From an uncultured Dehalococcoidia bacterium (GTDB lineage: Bacteria; Chloroflexota; Dehalococcoidia; Tepidiformales; Tepidiformaceae): 64,000 nucleotides of DNA. Positions 40,905 to 49,694 of this stretch are shown piece after piece. The notes beneath the pieces are model-generated. The model saw only the letters and a program-made list of their open reading frames with translations. It ran no database searches and was not told where the DNA came from. The translations under genes and the position numbers were made by a program. Where the stretch lies: positions 22,805 through 86,804 of the forward strand of contig CALLPC010000010.1 in NCBI GenBank assembly GCA_938015525.1, given 5' to 3'. Positions within the stretch are counted from its first letter, which is position 1; every line of letters begins with the position of its first letter.

Positions 40905-42236
40905 TCAGCCCGGCACTTTTAGCGCCGTCCCCTCCCCCAGCCGAATCACCACGTCGAACCCGGGCGGCTCGCTCCCGTCCGGGTTCTGCAGCCTCAGGTC
41001 CAGCAGCCCCGCCAGCTTCGTCGCCGTGTACGGCTTCCCCGTCACGTCGTAAATCCCGGGCATCCCCGTCCCGTCCCCGGTCACCACCGTCACCCATCCC
41101 GGCGGAATCCCGTACGCCTCCAGGTGCGCCACCGCTGCCTTCCCCGCCGCCTGCCCCCCGGGCATCACCACTACCGCAAGCCGCGGCGCCTCGTCCCGCG
41201 CCTGCGGGTCCGCGAGGAACTCATCGATAATCGCGTACATCTGCTCCCGGTTCGGCAGCAGGATAAGCTGCCCATCCTCCGAGACGCCGCCGTACATCGC
41301 TTTCCCCAGCGAAAACGTCTCGATGTTTCCCAGGTCGATGCTCCGCGCCATCAGCGCATAGCCGGGGATGAGCGCATTGTCGATGTCGGTCCGGAACGCG
41401 TCCCGGTAGGCGCCCCACAGCTCCGGGATCCGCGCGATGTAACCCAGGCTCACCGCCTTCGCTGCCACCGCCCGGATCACCAGCTGCTGCCGCTCGATCC
41501 GCTTCAGGTCCCCGTCCACCCGCACCCGCGAGTAACCCAGCGCCTGCTTCCCATCCATCTGCTGCCGCCCGGCCTGTACCGTATTGTTCGGGAACACCTC
41601 CAGCACATCCGTCCCAAAATCCGAAATCGTCTCCGGCACCTCCACCTCGATGCCCCCCAGCGCATCGACCAGCCGGACGAATCCCTCCCAGTCGATGACC
41701 ACGTAGTGGTGAATCGTGATGTTGAGGTTGTGCTGCACCGCCGCCACCGCCGCCGCCGCGCCTCCCCCCGGGTACTTGTAAAACTGCCCGTACGAGTACG
41801 CCGCATTGATCTTGTTCTCTGCCCAGGTCCCCGGCGTGCTCCCGTACGGGATCTCCGCCCAGTAATCCCGCGGAATCGCCAGCAGCTCCAGCCGCCCCGC
41901 GTGCTTGTCGATGCTCGCCACGAACATCGTGTCGCTCCGGTAGCTCCCGTCCTCAGGCTGCCCCGGCCGCCTGTCGATGCCCAGCACCAGGATGTTCAGC
42001 CGCGCATCCGGCGTCCACGGCTTCGGCCCCGGAGCCGAAACCCCGGGCAGCGACACGTTCACCCCGATGTCCGTCCCGGGCACGAACGCCGGTACCGAAG
42101 GCACCGCCACCTCATTCGCCGGGAACAGGTACTGGTCGACCCTCCCCAGCACGAACACTGCGACGTAGACCGCCGCGCAGAACCCGACCACAATCCCGCC
42201 TACGGCGCCCCGGCGCCGCGTCACCAGCCTGCTCAA
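40905..42236 (-). CDS. LytR-CpsA-Psr (LCP) family protein
   Basis: 443 residues. An N-terminal membrane anchor (about 12-32) is followed by the LCP catalytic domain: LNILVLGIDRR, YRSDTMFVASID, LLAIPRDYWAEIP, NKINAAYSYG, VVIDWEGFVRLVDALGGIEV and DGKQALGYSRVR. The LytR C-terminal domain follows, with VVVMPGGQAAGKAAVAHLEA. LCP enzymes attach phosphate-linked glycopolymers to peptidoglycan. This supports a wall with secondary polymers. The start is TTG at 42236 behind GGGGGA, or GTG at 42224. Confidence 0.9.
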   Translation of the reverse strand: MSRLVTRRRGAVGGIVVGFCAAVYVAVFVLGRVDQYLFPANEVAVPSVPAFVPGTDIGVNVSLPGVSAPGPKPWTPDARLNILVLGIDRRPGQPEDGSYRSDTMFVASIDKHAGRLELLAIPRDYWAEIPYGSTPGTWAENKINAAYSYGQFYKYPGGGAAAAVAAVQHNLNITIHHYVVIDWEGFVRLVDALGGIEVEVPETISDFGTDVLEVFPNNTVQAGRQQMDGKQALGYSRVRVDGDLKRIERQQLVIRAVAAKAVSLGYIARIPELWGAYRDAFRTDIDNALIPGYALMARSIDLGNIETFSLGKAMYGGVSEDGQLILLPNREQMYAIIDEFLADPQARDEAPRLAVVVMPGGQAAGKAAVAHLEAYGIPPGWVTVVTGDGTGMPGIYDVTGKPYTATKLAGLLDLRLQNPDGSEPPGFDVVIRLGEGTALKVPG

Positions 42237-42326
42237 TCCCCCGCCAGCCTCCAGGGAGGTTGCCCTTCACCTTCCCCGCCGCCCAACGCACCGTCAAGTC
42301 GCTCACGCCCAGGGGGTAAAGCCGCC

Positions 42327-43478
42327 ATGTCCCTCCTCATCCGCAACGCCATCATCGCCGACTCCGCCGGCCCCCATCGCGCCGACATCCTCTGCCGCGA
42401 AGGCCGCATCATCGCCATCGGCCGTGATATCCAGGCCGCCGGCGCTCAAATCCTCGATGCCGACGGCCTCACCGCCGGCCCCGGCTTCATCGACATCCAC
42501 GTCCACGGCGGCGGCGGGTCCTCCTTCTTCACCGACGACCCCGGCGACGTCCGCGCCTACGCGGCCTGGGCGCCGGCCCGGGGCGTCACCTCCTTCCTCG
42601 TCTCCACCGCTGCTCCGTCCCATGCCGCCCTCGCAGCCCGCCTCGCCGCGCTCCTCCCCGGCTTTGAAACCCCGCCCGGCACTGCCGAGCCCCTCGGTTA
42701 CCACCTCGAAGGCCCCTGGCTCAGCCCGGCCCGCCGCGGCGCCTTCCCCGCCGACTACCTCCGGCCCCCCTCCATCGCGGAGGTTGAAGCCCTCCACGAA
42801 GCCGCCGCCGGCCGCATCTGCCAGGTCACCATTGCCCCCGAACTCCCCGGCGCGCTTCCCCTCATCCACACCATCAGCCGCCTCGGCGCCGTCCCCGCCC
42901 TCGGCCACACCGATGCCACCATCCCCGAATGCCGCCGCGGCATCGAAGCCGGCATCCGCCACGTCACCCATCTCTTCAACGCCATGCGCCCCTTCCACCA
43001 CCGCGAGGGCGGCCCCATCGTCGCCGCCCTCCAGGACCCCGCCCTCACCTGCGAGCTCATCTTCGACGGCGCCCACGTCGAACCGGACGTCCTCCGCCTC
43101 GCCTACCGCCTCCTCGGCCCTCACCGCACCGTCATCGTCACCGATAACCTCCACCTCGCCGGCCTCGACGCCGGCCAGGCCCGCTTCGCCGGCGAAACCA
43201 TCACCGTCCGCGGTGCCCGCGCCCAGAAAGACGACGGGACCATCGTCGGCAGCGTCGAGCCCTTCGACATCCAGTTCCGCAACGCCATCGATATCCTCGG
43301 GCTCGACCTCCCGACCGCCTTCCGTCTCGCCGCCACCAACCCCGCCCGCGTCGCCGGCGTCGAAACCCGCAAAGGCCAGCTTGAACCCGGCTTCGATGCC
43401 GATATCGTCCTCCTCGACGCCGACCACCACGTCGCCGTCACCATCTGCCGCGGCGAAATCGCCTACCGTCGCGGCTGA
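42327..43478 (+). CDS. nagA: N-acetylglucosamine-6-phosphate deacetylase NagA
   Basis: 383 residues, amidohydrolase fold. First metal motif DIHVHGGGG (H58, H60), then GYHLEGPWLSPARRGAFP with the metal glutamate, GHTDATIPEC, HVTHLFNAMRPFHHREGG and FDGAHVEPDVL. The usual VTDAM motif reads VTDNLHLAG, still with the catalytic aspartate. It deacetylates GlcNAc-6-P in amino-sugar recycling. AGGGGG lies upstream. Its end overlaps the convergent hydrolase gene by 16 bases. No nagB is nearby. Confidence 0.9.
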   Translation: MSLLIRNAIIADSAGPHRADILCREGRIIAIGRDIQAAGAQILDADGLTAGPGFIDIHVHGGGGSSFFTDDPGDVRAYAAWAPARGVTSFLVSTAAPSHAALAARLAALLPGFETPPGTAEPLGYHLEGPWLSPARRGAFPADYLRPPSIAEVEALHEAAAGRICQVTIAPELPGALPLIHTISRLGAVPALGHTDATIPECRRGIEAGIRHVTHLFNAMRPFHHREGGPIVAALQDPALTCELIFDGAHVEPDVLRLAYRLLGPHRTVIVTDNLHLAGLDAGQARFAGETITVRGARAQKDDGTIVGSVEPFDIQFRNAIDILGLDLPTAFRLAATNPARVAGVETRKGQLEPGFDADIVLLDADHHVAVTICRGEIAYRRG

Positions 43479-44413
43479 GCCCCCGTCCTGGCCCGCAAGA
43501 ACGGCAGCACCGCCCGCAAAAACGCGTCCGGCCGCTCCTCCGCCAGCAGGTGGCCCGCCCGCTCGATGACCACCGCATCCTGCGCCCCGGGCAGGCTCCC
43601 TGCGAGCTCCTCCGCCCGCGCGGGCGGCACCACCACGTCCTGCGCGCCTGTGACCACCAGCGCCGGCGCCCCCACCGCTCCCAGCTCCACCACCGGTTCC
43701 GCCTCGTGCTCCCGCGCCATCTCGCCCACCGCCCGCACCGTCCCCGGGATGAGCAGCGGGTCGATGTACCCCCGCACCACCTCCTCCGTCACGAACGCCG
43801 GGTCTGCCACCATCTGCCGCAGTCCCCGCCGGCCGAGCGCGTACATCACCGTTGGCGAGGTCGCAGCCAGCCCGATGAGCCCGAACACCGCCCGCCCGGC
43901 CCGCTTCCGCCGCCGGATTCCCAGCTCCTCCCCCGCGCTCACGGACCCCACCAGCACGAGCCGCTCCGCCCGCCCCGGTGCACGCGCCGCCAGCCGCTGC
44001 ACGACGGCCCCGCCCATCGAGTGCCCCGCGAACGCCGCCCGCTCGATGCCGAGCAGGTCCAGCAGGGCCAGCAGCCGGTCGACGTGCCGCTCGTGCCCGT
44101 ACCCCGCGCCGCGCCGCCGCTCGCTCAGCCCGAAGCCGGGCAGGTCGACGGCCACCACCCGGAACTCCTTCGCCAGCTCCGGCACCACGGCCCGCCAGCT
44201 GAACGTGCTCCCCGCAAAACCGTGCACCAGCACCAGCGCCGGCCCGCCGCCCTCGTCCAGGTAGTGTAGCCGCGCCCCGTCCACCTCCCGCACGAATCCC
44301 CTCGGCGCCGGCGGCCGCCACCGCCGCCGGTCCACCGCCGCCAGCCCCGCGACCGCCCCGCCGCCGACCGCCCCCGCAACGAGCGCCCTGCCCGCGAACC
44401 CCCGCGCCCTCAC
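43463..44413 (-). CDS. Alpha/beta hydrolase with N-terminal membrane segment
   Basis: 316 residues from the GTG at 44413, which overlaps the stop of the upstream gene. A hydrophobic N-terminus (about 8-30) suggests membrane attachment. The hydrolase core has LVLVHGFAGSTFSWRAVVPE, VVAVDLPGFGLSERR, the nucleophile elbow FAGHSMGGAVVQ, TGAQDVVVPPARAEELA and ERAGHLLAEERPD. Substrate unknown. Co-translated with the solute-binding-like protein. Confidence 0.88.
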   Translation of the reverse strand: MRARGFAGRALVAGAVGGGAVAGLAAVDRRRWRPPAPRGFVREVDGARLHYLDEGGGPALVLVHGFAGSTFSWRAVVPELAKEFRVVAVDLPGFGLSERRRGAGYGHERHVDRLLALLDLLGIERAAFAGHSMGGAVVQRLAARAPGRAERLVLVGSVSAGEELGIRRRKRAGRAVFGLIGLAATSPTVMYALGRRGLRQMVADPAFVTEEVVRGYIDPLLIPGTVRAVGEMAREHEAEPVVELGAVGAPALVVTGAQDVVVPPARAEELAGSLPGAQDAVVIERAGHLLAEERPDAFLRAVLPFLRARTGAQPRR

Positions 44414-45132
44414 GACCTGACCCCCGCCAGCAGCTGCCGCAGCTCCCGCAGGCTCGCTGCCATCCGCGGTCCGTACCACCACAGCAGCTTCCCATCCACC
44501 AGCCGCACCGGCGCAACCCCCGCGAACTCCCCCGCATGCTCCTCCCGGAACCGGTACGGCTCATCCGGCAGCAGCACCAGCTCAGGCCGCAGCGCCGCCA
44601 CTTCCTCCATCGTCACCTCCGGGTACCGCTCCCTCCCCCTGAGCACGTTCACCGCCCCCGCTGCCTCCAGCACCGAGCTCCCGTACGTCCCGCCGCCCAG
44701 CCCGAGCAGCGGCTTCCGCCAGATCGGCACGAACACCCGCACCGGGTCCGCCGGGAGCGGCTCCGCCAGCACCCCCCGCACCTCCGCTACCAGCCCGGCC
44801 GCCTTCTCCGCCGCCCCCAGCTCCCGGCCAATCGCCATGACCGCCTCCAGCGCATCGTCCACCGAGTCGATGACGGTCACCAGCACCCGTACCCCTGCCC
44901 GCTCCAGCGCCTCGACATCCTCCCGCCGGTTCTCCTCCCGGTTCGCAATGACGAGGTCCGGCCCCAGCGCCGCGATGCCCTGCACGTCCGGGTCCTTCGT
45001 CCCACCGAACGCCGGGACCCGCTCCGCCATCTCGGCCGGCTCCGTGCAGAACTTCGTCCGTCCCGCGAGGCCCTCCGGGGCAAGGTGCCAGGCCAGTTCC
45101 GTCAGGCTCGGTACGAGGCTCACCGCGCGCAT
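44410..45132 (-). CDS. BtuF-like helical-backbone receptor without signal peptide
   Basis: 240 residues from the ATG at 45132. It has the fold of cobalamin/iron-chelate binding proteins: VSLVPSLTELAWHLAPEGL, then FCTEPAEMAERVPAFGGTKD, IAALGPDLVIANREENRRED and LRPELVLLPDEPYRF. No signal peptide or lipobox is present, so it is likely cytoplasmic. Such signal-less versions are common and lack a permease gene beside them, as here. Function is uncertain. A GATAAT box ends 7 bases before the ATG. Confidence 0.78.
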   Translation of the reverse strand: MRAVSLVPSLTELAWHLAPEGLAGRTKFCTEPAEMAERVPAFGGTKDPDVQGIAALGPDLVIANREENRREDVEALERAGVRVLVTVIDSVDDALEAVMAIGRELGAAEKAAGLVAEVRGVLAEPLPADPVRVFVPIWRKPLLGLGGGTYGSSVLEAAGAVNVLRGRERYPEVTMEEVAALRPELVLLPDEPYRFREEHAGEFAGVAPVRLVDGKLLWWYGPRMAASLRELRQLLAGVRS

Positions 45133-45139
45133 CCCCGCC

Positions 45140-45145
45140 ATTATC
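45140..45145 (-). promoter_or_regulatory. -10 box GATAAT, leaderless promoter
   Basis: On the minus strand GATAAT is followed by 7 bases and the ATG of the BtuF-like gene. Confidence 0.5.
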
Positions 45146-45201
45146 GCCAACCGCCCTGCGCAGTTCACGGAGCCGGCCGACCCCGCCGCGTCCCCGGGGC
45201 A

Positions 45202-46314
45202 TCAGCCCGTCGGCGGACTCCCCAGCGTCACCTCCGCGCTCATCCGCTTGCCGTCCCGGTAGAACTCCACCGTTACCCGCTGGCCCGCCTGGTTCTTGAT
45301 GAGCGCCACCGCCAGGTCCGCCTCGTTGTTCACCTCCACGCTCCCCACCCTCACGATCACGTCCCTCGCCTGCAGCCCCGCCTGGGCGACCGGCCCCCCC
45401 GGCACCACCGCCCGGATGACCACGCCGCCCTCCTTCTCCGGGATACCGAGCTGCCGCGCTACCGCCGGCCGCAGCGCCTCGAAGCCCTGGATGCCGAGGT
45501 AGCCGCGGTTCACCCGCCCCTGCGCCCGCAGCTGCTCGTAAATCGCCTTCACGATATCGGCCCCCACCGCAAACCCGATGCCCGGCGCCCGCTCACCCGT
45601 CGTCGGGTCCGGCGCGATCGCCGTATTGACCCCGACGACCTTTCCCGTCAGGTCCAGCAGCGGCCCGCCGCTGTTCCCGTGATTGATCGCTGCATCCGTC
45701 TGGACCGACCCGAAAATCGCCGCGCTCGTCCCTTCGTTGATGACCCGGTTCTTCTGGCTGATGATGCCCCGCGTCACACTGAACGCGCCGCCCTCCCCGC
45801 CCTGCAGGTCCAGCGCAAACCCCATCGCCACCACGTCCTGCCCCACCTGCACGTCCGCCAGGTTCGCAAACTCCAGCGCTTTCAGCCCGCTCGCTTCCAC
45901 CTTCAGCAGCGCGATGTCCGCTCGCGTATCCACACCGACCACCCTCGCCGGGTACTCTGCCCCGTCGCTCATCGTCACCGTGACCGCGCTCGCGACCCGT
46001 CCCGTCGCCCCCGTCACCACGTGCGCATTCGTAATGATGTACCCACCCGGGTCCACCACGAACCCCGAACCAACCCCGGAACCGGTCTGCACCCGCACGA
46101 TCGCCGGCTCCGCATACTGCACCAGCTCCGCCGTCGTCATCTGCCCCGCCGGCAGCGACGTCGGCCGGGAAAGCGTCACCGTCGCCGTGGCCGTCGCCGT
46201 ACCGTTTGCCTCGGGAGCGGCCCGCAGGTCCGCAGGGCTCGCGTCCGAACAGGCTGCCCCGCCGAGCAGCCCGAGCCCCGCGAGCCCCGCTGCCAGCACC
46301 ATCTTCACGCGCAT
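45202..46314 (-). CDS. HtrA/DegP-like serine protease lipoprotein with PDZ domain
   Basis: 370 residues from the ATG at 46314. A lipoprotein signal ends GGAAC (C22). The trypsin-like domain has H98 (TNAHVV), D133 (RADIALLK) and S215 (NHGNSGGPLL). A PDZ domain (about 275-360) follows, with RGYLGIQGF and AQAGLQARDVIVRVGSVEV. It degrades or refolds damaged envelope proteins outside the membrane. It is divergent from the ECF sigma factor gene, a setting common for stress-response proteases. Confidence 0.92.
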   Translation of the reverse strand: MRVKMVLAAGLAGLGLLGGAACSDASPADLRAAPEANGTATATATVTLSRPTSLPAGQMTTAELVQYAEPAIVRVQTGSGVGSGFVVDPGGYIITNAHVVTGATGRVASAVTVTMSDGAEYPARVVGVDTRADIALLKVEASGLKALEFANLADVQVGQDVVAMGFALDLQGGEGGAFSVTRGIISQKNRVINEGTSAAIFGSVQTDAAINHGNSGGPLLDLTGKVVGVNTAIAPDPTTGERAPGIGFAVGADIVKAIYEQLRAQGRVNRGYLGIQGFEALRPAVARQLGIPEKEGGVVIRAVVPGGPVAQAGLQARDVIVRVGSVEVNNEADLAVALIKNQAGQRVTVEFYRDGKRMSAEVTLGSPPTG

Positions 46315-46433
46315 CGGAACCACCCCCACAGGTACTGCAAACAGTCTCCGCGCCTTCCCCGCAGCCCCCGGTAAAGATCAAAGGGCCCTTACGAACGCCC
46401 TGTAAAGCCGCTCGCCCCCATCACCGAACCGTG

Positions 46434-46439
46434 TATCAT
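46434..46439 (+). promoter_or_regulatory. -10-like box TATCAT before the ECF sigma gene
   Basis: TATCAT lies about 26 bases before the ATG at 46466, with GAAGGGA as ribosome site between them. No -35 for the main sigma factor is evident. Confidence 0.4.
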
Positions 46440-46465
46440 CCCTCCCCGAAGGGACATCCCGCGCG

Positions 46466-47125
46466 ATGGATGGCAATCCAACGCCCGCCGCTATACGTAA
46501 CATCGATCGAGCCGTCGAATTCCTCCGCCCCTCGGGCGCCGAAACCGCCGGCCGCACCGACTGGACCGACGAGGCCCTCATGCTCGCCATCCTCGAACGC
46601 GACCAGCGCTCCTTCGACGTCCTCTACGACCGCTACGTCGACCTCGTCTACTCCGCCGCCTATCGCATCCTCGGTGATGCCGGCCTCGCCGAAGACACCG
46701 TCCAGGACGTCTTCGTCCGCCTCTGGCGCCGCCCCGAAACCTTCATCGCCGAGCGCGGCCGCTTCATCAGCTGGCTCATGAGCGTCACCCGCCACCGCGC
46801 ACTCGATGAACTCCGCGCCCGCGGCCGCCGCCGAAAGCGCGAAGGCAGCCCCCTCGGCGACCCGTCCGAATCCGCAGAGCCGCTCTTTCGCCAGGCCGAC
46901 CCCGACCCCTCCGTCTCCGCTGAGCTCGCCGAGGAGCGCGCAGCCATCCGCAGCGCCCTCGAAACCCTTCCCCCCGACCAGCGCCGCGCCCTCGAGCTCG
47001 CCTACTTCGGCGGCCTCACCCAGCACGAGATCGCCGCCCTCCTCCACGAGCCGCTCGGCACCATCAAGACCCGCATCCGCCTCGGCATGCAGAAGCTCCG
47101 CCGCGGCATCGAGCACCGCCGCTAG
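46466..47125 (+). CDS. ECF-type sigma factor, SigK-like
   Basis: 219 residues. Region 2 reads LERDQRSFDVLYDRYVDLVY, then GDAGLAEDTVQDVFVRLWRR and FISWLMSVTRHRALDELRAR. Region 4 reads LETLPPDQRRALELAYFGGL, then TQHEIAALLHEPLGTIKTRI. These are the two domains of extracytoplasmic-function sigma factors. The gene after it encodes its anti-sigma factor of the RskA type, which places it in the SigK group. Target genes may include itself and the divergent htrA-like gene. Confidence 0.92.
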   Translation: MDGNPTPAAIRNIDRAVEFLRPSGAETAGRTDWTDEALMLAILERDQRSFDVLYDRYVDLVYSAAYRILGDAGLAEDTVQDVFVRLWRRPETFIAERGRFISWLMSVTRHRALDELRARGRRRKREGSPLGDPSESAEPLFRQADPDPSVSAELAEERAAIRSALETLPPDQRRALELAYFGGLTQHEIAALLHEPLGTIKTRIRLGMQKLRRGIEHRR

Positions 47126-47136
47126 TCCACCGCCCC

Positions 47137-47997
47137 ATGTCCGGCGAACACCTCACCCAGGAACAGGCAGACGAATACGCGATCGGTTCCCTCGAGCCGG
47201 GACTCGAACGCGCCATCGCCCTCCACCTCGCCGAATGCCCCGCCTGCCGCGACATCGTCCGCGACGCCGAGCGGCTCGCCGCCCTCATCGCCGTCGCCCC
47301 GCCCGTCCGCCGCGCTCCTCCCCGCCTCCGCCACCGCGTCCTCATCGCCGCCGGCCTCCGCAAACCGGGCCCCGCCTGGCGTGCCTTCACCATCGGCCGC
47401 GCCGCCGCCGGCCTCGCCGCCATCATCGTCGCCGCCGCTGCCTTCTCCGGCATGCTCGGTCTCCGCACCCAGGTCAACGCCCTCCGCTCCCAGAACGCCG
47501 ACCTCCAGCGCCAGATCGACGAAGCGCTCTCCCAGAAGGTCGCCCTCGCCGCCCTCACTCAGAAGCTCGAGGACCAGGAAGCCGTCGCCGCCGAGCTCCG
47601 CGAAACCCTGAAATCGGACTCAGAGCTCTTCATCGCCCTCATCTCCCCCAGCAGCCAGGTCGCCGCCGTCGTCTCCGTCGACCCCAGCCGCGGCTCCATC
47701 GGCCGCCTCATCTGGGACGACGACCAGAAACGCGTCTGGTTCGTCGCAAGCCAGCTCCGCCAGCTCCCCCCCGGCGAAACCTACCAGCTCTGGGTCAACT
47801 CCGGCGGCCGCTACTACTCCCTCGGCACCTTCGCGCCCGATGACGCCGGCTTCGCCCGCTACGAAACCCGCCTCCCCGAGGGCATCACCAGCTACGACAC
47901 CGCCGTCGTCACCATCGAGCGCGCCGGCGGCAGCCCCGTCCGCGAAGGCCCGGCCGTCTTCTTCGTCACCGAGCTCTCCCGCCTCACCCGCAACTGA
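47137..47997 (+). CDS. RskA-type anti-sigma factor
   Basis: 286 residues. The N-terminal zinc-binding anti-sigma domain has H30, C34 and C37 in HLAECPAC. One membrane span lies at about 88-106, then a coiled coil (LRTQVNALRSQNADLQRQID) and the RskA extracellular domain (about 175-280) with LPPGETYQLWVNSGG and ITSYDTAVVTIE. It holds the ECF sigma factor encoded 11 bases upstream at the membrane until a signal releases it. Confidence 0.9.
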   Translation: MSGEHLTQEQADEYAIGSLEPGLERAIALHLAECPACRDIVRDAERLAALIAVAPPVRRAPPRLRHRVLIAAGLRKPGPAWRAFTIGRAAAGLAAIIVAAAAFSGMLGLRTQVNALRSQNADLQRQIDEALSQKVALAALTQKLEDQEAVAAELRETLKSDSELFIALISPSSQVAAVVSVDPSRGSIGRLIWDDDQKRVWFVASQLRQLPPGETYQLWVNSGGRYYSLGTFAPDDAGFARYETRLPEGITSYDTAVVTIERAGGSPVREGPAVFFVTELSRLTRN

Positions 47998-48006
47998 ACC
48001 GCCGGC

Positions 48007-48273
48007 TCAGCCCGGTCCCGGCGCCATCGGCCCCCGCCGCTCCATGTGCCTCCGGTCCCGCGCGTACTGTTGCGCCAGCCGAAACTGGATGACCGCCAGC
48101 ACCGCCTCCCGCGTCAGCTGCGGGAACCGCAGCAGCACACCTTCGATGCCCGCCCCGCTATCGACCACATCCAGCACCTCCTGCGCCGCAATCCGCGTCC
48201 CCCTCACCACTGGCCTCCCGCCGAGGACCGATGCATCCGAAACCACGTACGCTCGCCAGTCCAGCCTGCTCAT
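48007..48273 (-). CDS. DUF433-family small protein, antitoxin-like
   Basis: 88 residues. The DUF433 pattern is VVSDASVLGGRPVVRGTRIA, then AQEVLDVVDSGAGIEGVLLR and FPQLTREAVLAVIQF, a predicted winged or HTH-like DNA-binding domain found in antitoxins next to PIN toxins. No PIN-domain gene is adjacent, so it may be an orphan. The start ATG overlaps the stop of the upstream gene (ATGA). Confidence 0.75.
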   Translation of the reverse strand: MSRLDWRAYVVSDASVLGGRPVVRGTRIAAQEVLDVVDSGAGIEGVLLRFPQLTREAVLAVIQFRLAQQYARDRRHMERRGPMAPGPG

Positions 48274-48641
48274 CCAGCAGCCTCCACGATGACGATGATG
48301 ATGAGAACCACCCCCAGCAGCCCCAGCCCCGCCCCCGCGACCACCAGCGTCGCCCGCTGGTCCCTGCTCAACAGCCCTTCCTCCTCCTCCCCGTCGAGGT
48401 TCCCCTCCTCGCCCACCTCCCGCAACACCGCCCTTGCGTCCTCCAGCTGCCGCCCCGGCACCCGCACCACCCACGTCCCGCCCAGCGGAAACGTCATCGC
48501 CCGGTACGGCGTCTGCGAGCCGTCGACCAGGACATCGAGACCCGCCGCCCGCAGCTGCCCCGCCACCAGCGCCGCATCCACCTCCGTCGCGCCCCTCCAG
48601 GCCACGGCCCACCCCGTCCCGCCCGCCGCCCTGCCCTTCAT
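48270..48641 (-). CDS. Small DUF2007-like protein with C-terminal membrane span
   Basis: 123 residues. The N-terminal 70 residues resemble DUF2007-like signal-transducer domains: VDAALVAGQLRAAGLDVLVD, then GTWVVRVPGRQLEDARAVLR. The C-terminus has one membrane helix, TLVVAGAGLGLLGVVLIIIV. Function not known. Its ATG overlaps the dapA-like stop and its stop overlaps the DUF433 gene, making a tight three-gene operon. Confidence 0.65.
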   Translation of the reverse strand: MKGRAAGGTGWAVAWRGATEVDAALVAGQLRAAGLDVLVDGSQTPYRAMTFPLGGTWVVRVPGRQLEDARAVLREVGEEGNLDGEEEEGLLSRDQRATLVVAGAGLGLLGVVLIIIVIVEAAG

Positions 48642-49528
48642 GCCGGCACCGGGACATCCAGCTGATGCCGCCGCAGCTCCGCCATGACCTTCGCCCCCGT
48701 CCCCTCGTCCGGCTCCACCACCGGCAGCCGCGGAGCCCCAATCGCGAACCCCAGCTGCCGCAGCACGTACCGGATCGTACTCGGGCTCCCGTTCAGGAAA
48801 CACGCGTCCGTCACCCGGCACAGCCGCAGGTGGATCGCCGCCGCCTCCTGCAGCCGCCCCGCCAGCACCGCCTCCAGCATCGCCCGCTGCTGCCGCGCCG
48901 CGATGTGCGCCGTCACGCTGATCGCCCCCCAGGCCCCCATGCACCACAGGTGGAAGTTGTCGTTGTCGTTCCCGCTCCAGATTTTGAATCCCGGCGCCCC
49001 CTCCATCACCGCCGCCGTGTGCCGCAGGTCGCCGTTCGCCTCCTTGTTCCCGATGACGTTCGGCAGCTCGGCACACCGCAATATCGTCTCCACCGTCATC
49101 CCCGTGCCCACCCGACCCGGCACGTTGTACAGGATGATGGGCAGGCTCGTGCTCTCCGCGACCGCCTTGAAGTGCCGGTAAATCCCCTCCTGCGACGGCT
49201 TCAGGTAGTACGGCACCACCGCCAGGACCGCGTCGGCGCCGGCGCGCTCCGCCAGCTTCGCCAGGTGCACCGAGTGCCGCGTATCGTTCGTCCCCGCGCC
49301 CGCCACCACCGTCGCCCCGCCCAGCTCCTGCTTCACCTCCGCCCAGAGCGCGTACTTCTCCTCATCGCTCAACAGCGGCGCTTCGCCGGTCGTCCCGGTC
49401 ACCACTACCCCGTCGTTCCCGTTCTCCACCAGCATCCGCGCCAGCCGGCGCGCCCCGGCGAGGTCCACCTCCCCGTCATCCCGGTACGGCGTCACCATCG
49501 CCGTCAGCAAACGTCCCGGTTCGACCAT
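48638..49528 (-). CDS. dapA: 4-hydroxy-tetrahydrodipicolinate synthase
   Basis: 296 residues, full DapA length. Key residues are present: the GTTGE motif at 45-49, Y134 in YNVPGR, and the Schiff-base lysine K162 in GNKEANGD. It condenses pyruvate with aspartate semialdehyde toward lysine and diaminopimelate. Other members of this aldolase family use different substrates, so the name is likely but not certain; no other dap gene is beside it. AGGAGG precedes the ATG and TAGAAT lies at 49561-49556. Confidence 0.9.
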   Translation of the reverse strand: MVEPGRLLTAMVTPYRDDGEVDLAGARRLARMLVENGNDGVVVTGTTGEAPLLSDEEKYALWAEVKQELGGATVVAGAGTNDTRHSVHLAKLAERAGADAVLAVVPYYLKPSQEGIYRHFKAVAESTSLPIILYNVPGRVGTGMTVETILRCAELPNVIGNKEANGDLRHTAAVMEGAPGFKIWSGNDNDNFHLWCMGAWGAISVTAHIAARQQRAMLEAVLAGRLQEAAAIHLRLCRVTDACFLNGSPSTIRYVLRQLGFAIGAPRLPVVEPDEGTGAKVMAELRRHQLDVPVPA

Positions 49529-49555
49529 CCGGCCACCTCCTGCGAAGGTCCACTC

Positions 49556-49561
49556 ATTCTA
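49556..49561 (-). promoter_or_regulatory. -10 box TAGAAT of the dapA operon
   Basis: TAGAAT on the minus strand, 27 bases before the ATG, with AGGAGG between them. Confidence 0.5.
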
Positions 49562-49694
49562 CGCCCACGACCCCCGTCGCACGCCGTCACGCCGTTTTCC
49601 CCGCACTTCACCCCGAATTTACCTCCCCGCGGTCGAATCTCCACGGACCACCGTCGAACCTACCGATGCGCCCCCTGTGGAGGAACGAACGACC

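Noticed and set aside
41124..42300. Open plus-strand frame across the LCP gene joined to nagA
   Set aside because: The upstream part is Arg/His/Pro-rich shadow sequence of the LCP gene; nagA has its own ribosome site and start at 42327.
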